Assembly: GCA_013995675.1 (NCBI GenBank)
Contig: VWRR01000006.1
Location: 434,001 to 498,000, forward strand
Origin: Cyanidiococcus yangmingshanensis
Lineage: Eukaryota; Rhodophyta; Bangiophyceae; Cyanidiales; Cyanidiaceae
Reading direction: 5' to 3'
DNA: 64,000 bases
Shown here one piece after another: positions 50,238-61,193 of this stretch (the first letter of the stretch is position 1; every line of letters begins with the position of its first letter). The notes beneath the pieces are model-generated. The model was not told where the DNA came from and made no database searches. It worked only from the letters and a program-made list of their open reading frames with translations. A program made the position numbers and the translations under genes.

Positions 50238-51047
50238 ATGGTCACCCCAGAGGAGAGCAGCGTTTACACCTGCGAACTTGGGGATATTGCCTATTGGAAT
50301 ACGCACTATAGGTACGAGCTAGAGCACTTGTTAGAGAACCCTGAAGTGCTCGAGGACTGGTTTGAGCGTTGGACTCGACCATGCCTTGGCCGCTGGCTGC
50401 AGCTGAGTGCTGGCCCGAACATTGACCGCCTACGTCTTCTGGATGCAGGTTGTGGGAACGGCGAGTTTCTCCGCGAGCTTGCTCACCGGCACGGGTTCCG
50501 CCGACTTTATGGTTTTGACGCTTCCGAGTTCGCTATCAAAGTCACGAAACGAAGCGTTACTCATATCTGGGACGCGAGGGTACGAAGTGTGGTAGATCTT
50601 GACCTTCAGGTCTGCGACGTACTGGCGTACACGCCGCCGACCATCGATGGTCATGTAGATATCGTGAACGACAAGGGAACTCTTGATGCAATCCTTCTTA
50701 GCGGAAATATGGACAAGCTTCACGCATATCTCTACAAATGTCTCTTCGTTTGGCTGGATCCGACCCAGGAGATGGGCATGCTCGTCATCACGAGTTGTAA
50801 CTACACCCGCGACGAACTGGAAAGTCTCGTATCAAAAGTCGCCGCCCAAGCGCTGAATGCAGCATCCAGCAAGCCATCCCTTCCAATATGCACGCTTCAT
50901 ACTGAGCAGGATGTGCCCCGTTATCCGGAGTTGCAGTTCGGTGGTGCGCGCGGAAGCGCGATCGTCACCAGCGCCTGGCGTTGGCGTAAGCGAGTACAGG
51001 TGGACGCTCCCCCAACGAGATCAAGCATTGATGCGCAAACTGGATGA
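50238..51047 (+). CDS. EEF1AKMT2: EEF1A lysine methyltransferase (METTL10/See1 type)
   Basis: This seven-beta-strand, SAM-dependent enzyme methylates a lysine of translation elongation factor eEF1A. The start LGDIAYWNTHYRYELEHLLE and the following EDWFERW are family hallmarks. Then come motif I LLDAGCGNGEFLRELA, the acidic strand-2 end YGFDASEFAIKV and the diagnostic DIVNDKGTLDAILLSGN. The last corresponds to the DKGT(F/L)DA motif of METTL10/Efm4. I chose ATG 50238 (MVTPEESSVYTCELGD), giving 269 residues. The frame is open upstream to 49854, with ATGs at 49884 and elsewhere, but that part is unlike the family and overlaps the opposing hypothetical gene. Cytosolic. Confidence 0.88.
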   Translation: MVTPEESSVYTCELGDIAYWNTHYRYELEHLLENPEVLEDWFERWTRPCLGRWLQLSAGPNIDRLRLLDAGCGNGEFLRELAHRHGFRRLYGFDASEFAIKVTKRSVTHIWDARVRSVVDLDLQVCDVLAYTPPTIDGHVDIVNDKGTLDAILLSGNMDKLHAYLYKCLFVWLDPTQEMGMLVITSCNYTRDELESLVSKVAAQALNAASSKPSLPICTLHTEQDVPRYPELQFGGARGSAIVTSAWRWRKRVQVDAPPTRSSIDAQTG

Positions 51048-52065
51048 ATCATACCGCGAGATGAGCGCAAGGCAAGGGCGTTGCAATTGGATGCTTATGA
51101 ACACAAGACCAATCTCGATATCGAAACAACCGACCGATCCACGTTTGTGTCGTATCACCGGCTAGCGTGATGACTTGGAGAAGATCAGGAACGGGATTGC
51201 TTGGGCAGCTGGACCCAGTGACAGCGTTCAGAGCAGTGATCCTGTTTTATGGCTAGCTATTTGCTCTTTATGATGCTCTGTTCGAGTCAGCAGCGTAGCC
51301 GCTCATCGAAACAAGCTGATGGAATCGCTACATCAATGAACTCCCGCTTTTGGATATCCAGACACAGTAACCGCAAGTTGAGAGCGACGTCTGCAACAAG
51401 TGCCCGCCATCTAGGGTCCGGATACAGTCCGAACGCATGCGCTCGGATCGCGGCAGGTATGGGTCATCCAATTGTCGATGTTTTTTCCAACCAAGACCGT
51501 GTCTGTTTCATGCTCGAAAACCAGTCATTCCAGGCACCGACTGAGAGACCATGAACCACTGCATCCACGAATCAGTGTTGTAGAGCACAAGGAGATTTTT
51601 GATGACGCTCGGAATATGCAGCGCCTTGTCGCGTGCGTCCCGGGGCTGCATCGCTTCACTGACGGATCGCGATACCCCTGTTCTGTAGAGCCTTCGACCT
51701 CAAGCCTCACTATCAATCCAGCGATTTCGCTTTCACGTGCCCCCAACGAATCAGTTTTCCTTTACCAATGCACAAAGTCCCAAGTGCAACCGTTGCTACG
51801 CACCGAATCCATCGATATTCCCAGCGGGGCGGGGACACGCATGCAGCACGGGACGGTGAGCGACCGTTTCATCCACTCTTGTCCAGGCATTGCATCCGCG
51901 TCTTCCGGCTGGCCATGGTGGCGCGAACGATCGCGCCGAACGAAATCGTGCTGGCGCGCGCGCGTCCCCGACACGGATGGCGCGCAAACGGCCGCGGATA
52001 TCGATGCGTGCAGCCTTGTCTCCGCGTTCGCTGCTGCAGGTTGCTCTTCGCTGGTGACCAGGCCA
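51048..52065. other. Intergenic, EEF1AKMT2 to SMC3
   Basis: No gene supported. The SMC3 frame is open upstream to 51472, but the sequence before ATG 52066 has no SMC features. GC-rich CGCGCGCGCGTC lies near 51955. The SMC3 promoter is expected here. Confidence 0.5.
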
Positions 52066-55000
52066 ATGCATATCCACTCGATCAGGATCAGCGGACTCAA
52101 GTCTTACAGAGATGAAACATTCATTGGTCCCTTTCACGAAGGTTTGAACGTGATCGTAGGACGGAATGGTTCAGGAAAATCGAACTTGTTGGAGGCAGTG
52201 CGTTTGGTCCTGGGCGACGCCAGTGCTAGCCTCAACGCTGAGCAACGAGCAGCACTGCTACATGAAGGGCCTGGAGGCCGAGCGCTTTCTGCTTTTGTGG
52301 AAGTCGTGTTCGACAATAGCGATGGACGTTTACCGGTCGATCGACCACGGGTAGTCCTACGTAGGATGTTTGGCCTGCAGAAAGACGAGTACTTGCTCGA
52401 TCGACGCAACGTATCCAGGGCGGAAGTTGGCGCGCTATTTGAGAGTGCTGGATTTTCGCGCTCAAACCCGTATTACATTGTACAACAGGGTAAAGTGGCT
52501 GCTCTGTGTACGATGAAAGATGAGCAGCGATTAGAACTCTTGAAAGAGATTGCCGGAACGCGGACCTTTGAGGAGAAACGTGCTGAGTCTCTCCGTATCC
52601 TGGAGGATAGTAAGGAGAAGAGAGCCAAAGTTCGGGAAATTTTGGTATATATTGAAAAACGACTTGGTGAACTCGAAAGCGAAAAGGCGGAACTGCTCGC
52701 ATACCAGCAAGTTGATCGAGAGCGGCGAGCGCTTGAAAAGGCGATCTACGAGCGCGAACTCGCTGAGTTGAAAGCCCAGCTTGAAACAATTGAGCATGAG
52801 CGTCAGCACGAGAGTGCACAACTAGGAAAACTGCATCAGGAGTGTCGACGAATCGAGGCTGAACTTGAAGAGTTGGAGCAACTGATTTGTGAAAATGAGC
52901 GGGAGCGAGCGCGTCTTGTCGTCGACCAAGGTGCCATGAAGCTCGAACACGTCAAGGCAGCTGAGCATGCCAGCGCGTTAGAATCTGAACTGGCACTCAT
53001 CACGCAGCGATTGGAGAACGAGACCATAGAGCTGGACAAAGTTGAGCAAAAACTGCAAACCTTACGCCAAGTGGCACAGCAGCGACGCCAGGAGCGCAAT
53101 CAAGTACTCCCCGAATTTGAGCGTTTACGTGACGAAGAACAGCGTCTACGCGCAGGAAATCGCCATTAGCGAGCAGCAGCTCCTACAACTGCAGGCGCAG
53201 CAGACTCGAGATACACAGTTTCCGGATCGTCGTGAACGCGAACTATGGTTCCGCGGTGAAATTGCGCGGAATGAAGAGCTCCTGGCATCTACTCGCGCTC
53301 AGCTTGGTGAAGTTGAACGTCAAGTCACTCGCCTCGAGACCGAAGCAGCAAACATTGCTCACCGTCGCGAAACGACGCAAAAACAGATTGCTGCTGAGCG
53401 TCAACGAATGGATGCGCTTAACTCTCGCGTCATCGGATTGAAGCGAGAGCGTAATGACGCGCAACTGGCGAGGCAGGAGCTGTGGCGTCGCGAGGCAGAA
53501 CTCGAGACCCGTCGGGCGAAGCTCCAAAACGAAGGCACGGAATGCGATCGGAGGAAACGTATCGCACTAGGCACAAGATTTTTGAACGCTTATCAGGTAA
53601 TTACCAACATCAAATGCCCAGGTGAGATTTTTGGCCCATTGTATACACTTTTCGAAGCAGACGAAAAGTTCTATGTCGCGATCGAGGCCGCTCTCGGACC
53701 AGCGCTCAGTTATATTGTTGTCGATACCGATGAGACTGCGGCCTTCCTCATCCAAAAGTTGCGCGAGGAGAATGCTGGTCGTCTGACATTCATTCCCCTC
53801 AATCGCGTTCGAGGTGAACGAGCGGAGAGTCGCACTCAGGCGTCCGGGTCATTGCCGTCGATGGAGGATGCCGTTCCCCTGCAGTCTCGTTTACGCCTGC
53901 GCGAAGAACGTTTCCGCCCAGTGCTGGAGCGAATTGTCGGCCGGACTTTGATCGCCCGTTCTATTTTGATCGCATCCAAACTGGCGCGTGAATATGATGT
54001 GCCCTGTGTCACTCTGGAGGGAGACCTCGTGAACCGACGCGGTGCCATGCACGGTGGTTACAATGACCGGAGGACAATCGCGCCTCGCCTCTCTCCTCCG
54101 CGTCGATCATCTGCGAGCTCAAATGTACGAGCTTGAGAGCGATCGCCAAAACATCCGAGCGCAACTTGCGGAACGCGAATCGCAGATCCATCGGGCAATG
54201 AGCGAGCTACAGAAAACAGAGGCTGAGAAGCGCACGTTCGCAAAGACCGTTCGCGAACTCCAAGAGAAGCTCGCGCTGCTCGCGCGGGAACAAGAATCCG
54301 TCGAGGCTGCTCTGGACGCCCAGCGGCAACAGATGCAAACACTGCAACGTCATGTATGCGAATATGAAACCGTGCTTCGTGGCTTGCGTGAAGAGCTCGC
54401 GGGAATGAGCGCTACTGGCTCGTCATCTCGTACAGAGGACGTCTCCGTGGACATGATCACCAACCGTCTCGCAGCGCTGCAAGAAGAGCTGGAAACGGTG
54501 GCAACAGAGCGCGCGAAACTTGAGCAACGTCTCGTGGAGATTGAAAGCGAGCTGGGCACCTTCATTGAACGCCAAATGCGTGAACTGGAAAGGCGTCTCC
54601 TTCGCGAGGCTTTTGACGATGTACCCGAGCTCGCTCCCTTAGATGCAGACACTGGAGACGTCAGCGACAGTATCACCCATTCCGAGGCAGGTCGTGTGTC
54701 GATTGTGGACCTCCAAGCGCGACAAGCTGCTGTCAGCTCGGAGCTCGAGTCTGCGCGGAGCGCTGTTCATGCGCATCATGAATCTCTGGAACGCATTGCT
54801 CTGGCATTGCAGCGGAAGGAGTCTGAGCTCGAGGAGCAAACACGAAAGCGCGATGCACTCGAGGCCCAACTGCCCGGCCTTCGAGAGGAACTCGCCTCCG
54901 AGAGTCAGCGGCTGAAAGTCCGTTTTGCTCGGCGCACGCAGTTGCTTCAACGCAAGACGGAAACAGAACGCAAGCTTCGAGAGTTGGGACCCGCCCCAGC

Positions 55001-55964
55001 CCAATTTCAAGAGCTGACACAGGAGCCAAACCATCGACTCATGCAGCGCCTCCAGGAAGCGAATACACGCTTCAGCCAGCTAGGGCAAGTGAACCAAAAG
55101 GCCCTGGAGCAGTACCTGAGCTTTGCGAATCAGCGCGAGGAACTCATTGCACGGCAGAGCGAGCTCGAACGGGGTGATCACTCGATTCGTACCCTCATTG
55201 AGACGCTCGATCGCCGACGAGCCAATGATATGCAACGCACATTCAAGGGCATCGCCCGTCTCTTCGCTGACGTCTTTCGAGAGCTCGTTCCTGGCGGTAT
55301 CGGACAGTTGATTATGCTGCGAGGTCCAGCAGTCGCTGACCCATCCGCCAATCCTGACTTTATCGGAGTTGCTATTCGGGCGCAGTTTCCATCGGAGAAC
55401 CGATTCTGTACGCTGACAGAGCTCAGTGGTGGCCAGAAAACCATGGTTGCGCTCGCACTAGTCCTTGCCATCCAGCGTCTAGATCCTGCACCATTCTACC
55501 TTTTCGACGAAATCGATGCCAGTCTCGATGCGGCCTCCCGAGAGCGCATCGCAACCTTATTGTTACAACAACAGCAACAGCACCAAGCGAGCGGATCGAA
55601 TGAGCGGGACGCTCCTGCTGGTCGAGCAGAAACCCGACCACAGCTCATCGTCACTACGTTTCGACCGGAGCTCGTTCGTGTTGCTGATCGCTGCTACGGA
55701 GTGACGGTGCGTGATCGCGTATCTCGGGTCGAGCCGATCACACCAGCAGAGGCGCTTGCCTTTGTCACAGAAAATGACCCTATCGATGCCTCGAGGGCGA
55801 CCTCGGGCTCGAACATGGTGGCATTATCGGCTCCTCCTCTGACAACGAATGAGGCAGTGACCGCACCGCTGGCGCCCCCGGTCGTCACGACACCAGATGT
55901 GCTGCAACGAAGCGACCATTTCACCATGGTCGCAATGGAGCAGGGCGGCGGTGCTGCCCCCTAG
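52066..55964 (+). CDS. SMC3: SMC3 cohesin ATPase subunit, read in three frames
   Basis: SMC3 pairs with SMC1 and kleisin to form cohesin, which holds sister chromatids. The ATG at 52066 gives MHIHSIRISGLKSYRDETFI and Walker A VIVGRNGSGKSN, followed by SLNAEQRAALLHEG, which is SMC3-specific. Two long coiled coils flank the hinge (around 53580-54060: GPLYTLFEADEKFYVAIEAA, LEGDLVNRRGAMHGGYNDR). The C-terminal head has the ABC signature LTELSGGQKTMVALALVLAI and Walker B PFYLFDEIDASLDAASRERI. Total about 1298 residues, slightly longer than the usual 1200. The reading frame steps +1 near 53151 (FERLRDEEQRLR, then QEIAISEQQLLQ) and again near 54074 (HGGYNDR, then QSRLASLLRVDHL). Both steps sit inside conserved or coiled-coil regions, and the protein resumes without loss. 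As SMC3 is essential, decay is unlikely. Confidence 0.95.
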
Positions 55965-56387
55965 CCAGGCATTCCTCATCGTCGATCACTTGTTGGAAAA
56001 CTGCACCGGTGTCCGCTTTAGGGTACACGAGTCCCCGGTAACCTATCTCTAGCGATCCGCGAGTCTATTTCCCACGGACTCGCACGACCCATCATGGTCG
56101 TCTGGACCGCTACTCGTCGCCAGTCTCTGCTGCGGTCCCGCACCCGCTGGGGGAGCCCGGCGACCGCGTCTGACTAGGCGTGTCTCGACGACTCGCGGCA
56201 CTAGATAGATGCAATCGATGCAAGAGTCGACGTACCGGGCGAGAGAAGCGTAACGGGTTCATCCGCGACTCGAGCGAGCCGCGTCCAGCGATCATTCCAC
56301 CCGAGTTTGTGTCCTCTGACGAGTCACAACCCGCGCGCTCAGTGACCTGCGCACTGCTAGTGCTGGCGGGCGTCTCCGGGGGATTCA
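55965..56387. other. Convergent intergenic region SMC3 / kinase
   Basis: No gene is seen in the kinase's main frame. A second minus-strand frame (open from about 56775 to 56110) crosses this stretch and may carry the true C-terminus of the kinase (see finding). Confidence 0.4.
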
Positions 56388-59300
56388 TCAGACGTCGATA
56401 GCGGTGATAGAAACGATCAGCGATTTTGCACACCGCTCGCATGAACAGCAAACTGCCGCCTCCCCGTCGCCGGAAAGAGAGCGTATAGACGAGCGCGGGT
56501 CGTTGGGTGCGACTCGGAAACGCTCGACGGTGGAACTGGAACTCGCCACCACAGCAACAGAGGTAACCGTCGTCATCGCGTGGCGGACCAGCGACCAGCG
56601 CAATGCTGAACTTGATGTCGTGCTCGGGCCAGTAACAGCGCAAAGTCCATCGACAACGTCGATGCAGTTCAATACATAAACCCGGATGAAAGTGAATATC
56701 ACCATCGCTGAGTACACTAGACATGATCTGAGCGCCAATGATCCTCCGTCCTGTTCCATACTCTGGACTATTATGGTATCACAGAGCGCAAAGTCGCGAA
56801 CATCCATCCGCAGCGGTCGCTCCCAGGCATGATCGACAGTTCCAGGGTCGTCTGGTGAACGGGTCGCCACTGTCGTTATCTCCGCCGCCGGGGGAGCACG
56901 GCCCGTTCCGGAAACCGTCGCCGACACAGCTGTTCCAGGTGATGCGGGTACCAACGAGGGCGCTGAGCTTGCAAAGAACGGGTGTTGAAGCAATGCAGCT
57001 GCCTCCGGTCGTTGTGCTGGCGGTACCAGAATGCGTCGAATGAGGTCCTGGGCAGCAGGCGATGCCACGCGCATTGGTGCATATCGACAATGCACAATAG
57101 CCGGAATGAGTCGATTGAGGTCCTCCTCGGGGAACGGCGGATGTCCCTCCAACAACCAGTACAGGATCACCCCACAAGACCAGACGTCCACTTTGGTGCT
57201 CTGATAAACTTGACCTTGGACCAGTTCCGGGGCCAGATTATACAACGAGCCGACCAAGTTGGTTTCAAACATATCCCATCCGGCGCTAAACAGACCAACC
57301 TGACCAAAGTCTGCTATTTTCAGCTCCCCATTATCCAAGAGCATGAGGTTGTTCAGGCGCAGGTCTCGATGGCTGACCCCGTGTACGTGACAAAACGCCA
57401 CCGTGGTTAAGAGTCGCCGCATGAGGTATCGTGCTTCCGCCTCATCCAGTAATGGTTCGGGCTTTCCGCGACGCAGTTGTTCGCCAGAGCGACAGGTTCT
57501 CGCGTAGGCGAACTCGTGGACGCTGCCGCCGCCACAGAGCTCCATCACCAGGTAGACGTGCCGTCGAGATTCCAGGACTTCATGCAGATGGATCACGTTC
57601 GGATGTCGAGCCACCACCTGCATCGCTTGAACTTCCCGATCAATCCGCGCAAACTCCACAAACTTTCCTCTACGTATCATTTTGATTGCATAGCGACGGC
57701 CGGTGTAGAGGTCTCGAGCGACATGGACACGACCCTCGGAGCCCCGGCCGAGCATTCGTCCGATTTCATAGCGTCCCACACATTCCATGCGGTTTTTCTG
57801 GCGAACGTACATGCGGGTCAGGAGATCGGCCAGACTCATGAACTCCTCGGTGGTCAAAAAGTGGCGACTCTCCCGATGCGAAACCGACATGCTCGCTGCC
57901 GGTGAGAAGGATTCCACAATACCGTCGAGGAGCTGTCGGAACGCCTCGAGGGTGTCGGCATCTGAGTACGCGAAGTAGTAGTGTCGACGGTTGGCGAAAT
58001 CTGCCTCAAAGACATCGATGCAGTCCTCCCAGAACATGCGGAGAACTGCAGCGATGCCACGCAGATCGACAATACTTCCTGTCTGGATTTCGTCCTCAGC
58101 GGAACGCATCGTCGTTCGCTTCACCATCGACTTGAGTTGGTCTGTTGCACCGTCTTGTTCCATCGGATCCTCGCTTGCTGTCGGAATCCGGTTAAGGACG
58201 CCACGAAGACCATCCGGAGAATGTAGGTCGTCGCGAATGTACCCACCAGTTGCCAGACGCAAAAGCCAGGTGCAAAATTGTTTGCGTTCTTCTTCGTTGT
58301 CCTCCATGAGCTCGGCCAGTTTGGTGATATCATGACAGAGCATGCGCGCAGCCGCCTCGAGACTGATCGCAGCCTCGGTCAGGTCGAAATGCTCGAAGCC
58401 TGCAGCAGCTCGCCCCTCGATGAACATACCAGCCATGAGCGCAGTGTGATCAACATGGGCCGAGGCATCGTGCGGGCCCATGGTTGGCCACGAACGGGTT
58501 CTCCGTATCGCTCCGAGATCAAACTGATCAAACTTATCACAGAGACGTTCTTCATTCCAGGGTAAGAGGTGGTGGCTGGTGTACAGTTGCCAACGGCTAG
58601 CGCGACGCTCTAGTCGCTCAACTTCTTGTGCTTGGTCGAGGCCCCAGCGAGTCGGCTCGTCTTGGGCGCTCAATGTTGGTGTGGTGTTGTCTGGCGAAGG
58701 ATGTCCATTTGATGCTCCCGAAGTAGCGGAAGCATCCCGTGCAGTGCGCTGGCCATGGTACGTGCCAGTTCCGTCACCCACGTCGGATTGAATGGTCGTT
58801 GAAAGCACCTGTTGAGTGGGCGAAGAGAACTGCTCCAACTTGTTTCGTGGTTGCGGGGATCTCGTTTCGAACGGAGCGGATCGTTTTGGCTGCCTAGTCG
58901 TCGCTTCTTCTTCGTCTTCTTCGTCAGAGCTTTCCGAATTTGAATCATAAAGGATGCTGTCGTCTTCAGTGGTCTCTTCGTCGTCGTGGCTTGTCCAGGC
59001 ACCTGTTGATGGCATCGCTGGCTTCGTGCGGCCTGGCGATGCCTCCGTGACTCCCGTTGGCACTTTGGCGGTCGTTGCTCCTTGACTAGGGGTATTTGTC
59101 TGCTCCGCTCGGTCCAGTTCATCGGGTTCGTGGCCATCACTCGAGATAGAATCAGGACCCTGTTCGCCTTCGGTGTCGCCCCAGTCCTCGAAGCCCAGCG
59201 ATGCGGTGGCCTCGGGGCCCACTCGAGTTCGGCTCATTTGGTGTCCAAGGTAAATGCGACGCACTTCAACGTGCTCGAGACAGCGTCGAACACTTTTCAG

Positions 59301-61193
59301 TGTCAGGATACCGCGGCTCTTCACAACGGATGTCGAGAAAAGCGCAGCTGCCTTGAGCGCACGTAAGCGAGTTCGGCTGCGGATAAGGAGATCTCGACGA
59401 CAATCCGCTCGAAAACGTTGCCACTTGTGCAAAATAGAAGCGAGGCTTTTTTCGTAGAAAATCCCATTCTTCTGGGGGTCAGCAAAGTACAGCGTGGCCA
59501 CGGACACAGGTATTGCAGTAGCAAAGCTGAAGGTCGCATCCGGTATGTAAAGTTCATGATTGATGAACGAGCGATCGTCTTGTCCAGAATGAAACATTCG
59601 AGCGCCGGTCTCATCAGCCGTGCTTGCCCGGTGATGGCCAGTCATCGAAGAGGAAGCTTCCGATGGGAACTTTGCCGATTCTGCTCCATCGACGGCTCTT
59701 GCCTTGACTTGACCCTCAGTCGATGCCGATAGAGATGTGGTCTTGATAGGGCCTCCCTGACTCGAGTCGAGTCCTGCTTCTCCCGCGTGAACTCCAGCCG
59801 ATGTTGCTGTCTTTGAACGCTCCACAAGCTCATTGGGAAAGAGAGCTGTCGGTCGTGACGCGTGCTCGGCTTGCATGGCGTTGCTTTCGACTGGAGTCTG
59901 TGTTTGGCGGGCAGCGGTCGTTCCCGTCGGGCGCTCTTGTAACGGCTCTCCATCGGGTGTCTCTGTCTTGCTAAGCGTTTTCAGACTCTGACTAGATGAT
60001 TGGCGGTGAATGGGATGGATTGGGCGCGTCATGTCTTTTGTTCGCCGCAGTTCACGCGGCTGTGAATGACGCCAGCTGCCCATGCGAGCCAGCTGTGGAG
60101 AGCTCGGAAGCGATATCGAGAGATTCATCGGTTCATTCACAGACTCGGGGGAGGCACTTGGTCCCAAGACAGATTCACTTCCATTGCTCGCAAACGCTGA
60201 TCGATTAGGAATTCGCATTCCAGTGGTCTCTGCTCCATGGACAGGACCATGTGGGTCTTCGTTCGACTGAGCACCCAGCTCAGCACCTGTAATTTCGTGA
60301 GACTGAGCCTTCGTCATAGAAAAGCTTCCCAGTGGAGTTGTATCTGAATCGTCCAGGACCAAATCAGGGGGTTCCATCGCTGGCAACATTGAGCCGGGCC
60401 AATCACCTGCTGTTGCTTGCGGAAATCGACTCGAAGTATCGTTCGCAACGCACGCGAGACAAGATGTCGCTTCTCTTGAACTCGTCATGATCAAAGTCTC
60501 TTTTGCGTCTGTCGTATCATCAAAAGAGTGCTCAGCGAGAGGTTTTCCTAGACCAACCATTCGGCCGTAGACGGTCTCGACGATCGTGACCGCATCAAGT
60601 GGTTGCCCTGCTGCAATTTGCATCAAGTGAAACCGACTAGAGGTGCCCAAGGAAGCTCCTGCGGCGGCGTGAGAACTACTACTTGACCCACCTGGCTCGT
60701 GCGCGCCGCTGTGAACGTTTCCAGTAGCAATTGCTGCAGCAGCGCTGGTCGCACGTAGCAGCGGCGTCGCTGGGGCGCCTGCCACCGCTAAACCCGTCCC
60801 AGCATGCCCATTCGACTCGACCTGACCGGCTAGAGTCGGCGTCCTGTTTCGCGAGCTACATTCCGTAGCTCTTCCGTGATAGGGGGAGCGACTCGCCTCT
60901 GGACCCTGTACTGTCGGTGCAGCCGAGCCAAGCTCGTGTGGTGCCGCAACCAAACCCGGCGCAGATGACTCTGTGCGACTCTGCTGCTGACCCATTGGTC
61001 TCCTCTCCTGGACCAGCCGAGAGGCAGCTCTAACTTGTAACCTAAGAACAGTGTAGCGTCTCCGCCGGCGAATGCTGGTCACCCCAAGGCTCAGGAGACA
61101 ATAGGCTCGCAAGCCAAATACAGAGTCGAACACCGTTCGAAACGTGGAGGAGGCCAAAAGCTTCCAGAGACCTTTATGTCCATAAAAATACAT
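56388..61193 (-). CDS. Giant Ser/Thr protein kinase with disordered N-terminal region
   Basis: The kinase domain lies near residues 1140-1400 of the 1601-residue frame: Gly loop GRMLGRGSEGRVHVARD, ATP lysine YAIKMIRRG, catalytic loop VSHRDLRLNNLMLLD, magnesium loop IADFGQVG, activation end NLAPELVQG and DVWSCGVILYWLLEGHPPF. Overall style is CAMK/CAMKK-like. HRDLRLNN has Arg where most kinases have Lys two residues after the catalytic Asp, as in some tyrosine kinases, so activity is plausible but not certain. The region before the kinase (over 1000 residues) is Ser/Thr/Gln/Glu-rich and largely disordered, with an acidic block (ESSDEEDEEEA). An internal ATG at 60995 (MGQQQSRTESS) is a good N-myristoylation start. 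The ATG at 61193 adds 66 residues. Substrate and pathway are unknown. Confidence 0.85.
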   Translation of the reverse strand: MYFYGHKGLWKLLASSTFRTVFDSVFGLRAYCLLSLGVTSIRRRRRYTVLRLQVRAASRLVQERRPMGQQQSRTESSAPGLVAAPHELGSAAPTVQGPEASRSPYHGRATECSSRNRTPTLAGQVESNGHAGTGLAVAGAPATPLLRATSAAAAIATGNVHSGAHEPGGSSSSSHAAAGASLGTSSRFHLMQIAAGQPLDAVTIVETVYGRMVGLGKPLAEHSFDDTTDAKETLIMTSSREATSCLACVANDTSSRFPQATAGDWPGSMLPAMEPPDLVLDDSDTTPLGSFSMTKAQSHEITGAELGAQSNEDPHGPVHGAETTGMRIPNRSAFASNGSESVLGPSASPESVNEPMNLSISLPSSPQLARMGSWRHSQPRELRRTKDMTRPIHPIHRQSSSQSLKTLSKTETPDGEPLQERPTGTTAARQTQTPVESNAMQAEHASRPTALFPNELVERSKTATSAGVHAGEAGLDSSQGGPIKTTSLSASTEGQVKARAVDGAESAKFPSEASSSMTGHHRASTADETGARMFHSGQDDRSFINHELYIPDATFSFATAIPVSVATLYFADPQKNGIFYEKSLASILHKWQRFRADCRRDLLIRSRTRLRALKAAALFSTSVVKSRGILTLKSVRRCLEHVEVRRIYLGHQMSRTRVGPEATASLGFEDWGDTEGEQGPDSISSDGHEPDELDRAEQTNTPSQGATTAKVPTGVTEASPGRTKPAMPSTGAWTSHDDEETTEDDSILYDSNSESSDEEDEEEATTRQPKRSAPFETRSPQPRNKLEQFSSPTQQVLSTTIQSDVGDGTGTYHGQRTARDASATSGASNGHPSPDNTTPTLSAQDEPTRWGLDQAQEVERLERRASRWQLYTSHHLLPWNEERLCDKFDQFDLGAIRRTRSWPTMGPHDASAHVDHTALMAGMFIEGRAAAGFEHFDLTEAAISLEAAARMLCHDITKLAELMEDNEEERKQFCTWLLRLATGGYIRDDLHSPDGLRGVLNRIPTASEDPMEQDGATDQLKSMVKRTTMRSAEDEIQTGSIVDLRGIAAVLRMFWEDCIDVFEADFANRRHYYFAYSDADTLEAFRQLLDGIVESFSPAASMSVSHRESRHFLTTEEFMSLADLLTRMYVRQKNRMECVGRYEIGRMLGRGSEGRVHVARDLYTGRRYAIKMIRRGKFVEFARIDREVQAMQVVARHPNVIHLHEVLESRRHVYLVMELCGGGSVHEFAYARTCRSGEQLRRGKPEPLLDEAEARYLMRRLLTTVAFCHVHGVSHRDLRLNNLMLLDNGELKIADFGQVGLFSAGWDMFETNLVGSLYNLAPELVQGQVYQSTKVDVWSCGVILYWLLEGHPPFPEEDLNRLIPAIVHCRYAPMRVASPAAQDLIRRILVPPAQRPEAAALLQHPFFASSAPSLVPASPGTAVSATVSGTGRAPPAAEITTVATRSPDDPGTVDHAWERPLRMDVRDFALCDTIIVQSMEQDGGSLALRSCLVYSAMVIFTFIRVYVLNCIDVVDGLCAVTGPSTTSSSALRWSLVRHAMTTVTSVAVVASSSSTVERFRVAPNDPRSSIRSLSGDGEAAVCCSCERCAKSLIVSITAIDV

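Noticed and set aside
52232-52819. 195-codon minus-strand ORF
   Set aside because: Antisense to the SMC3 N-terminal head, which is conserved on the plus strand.
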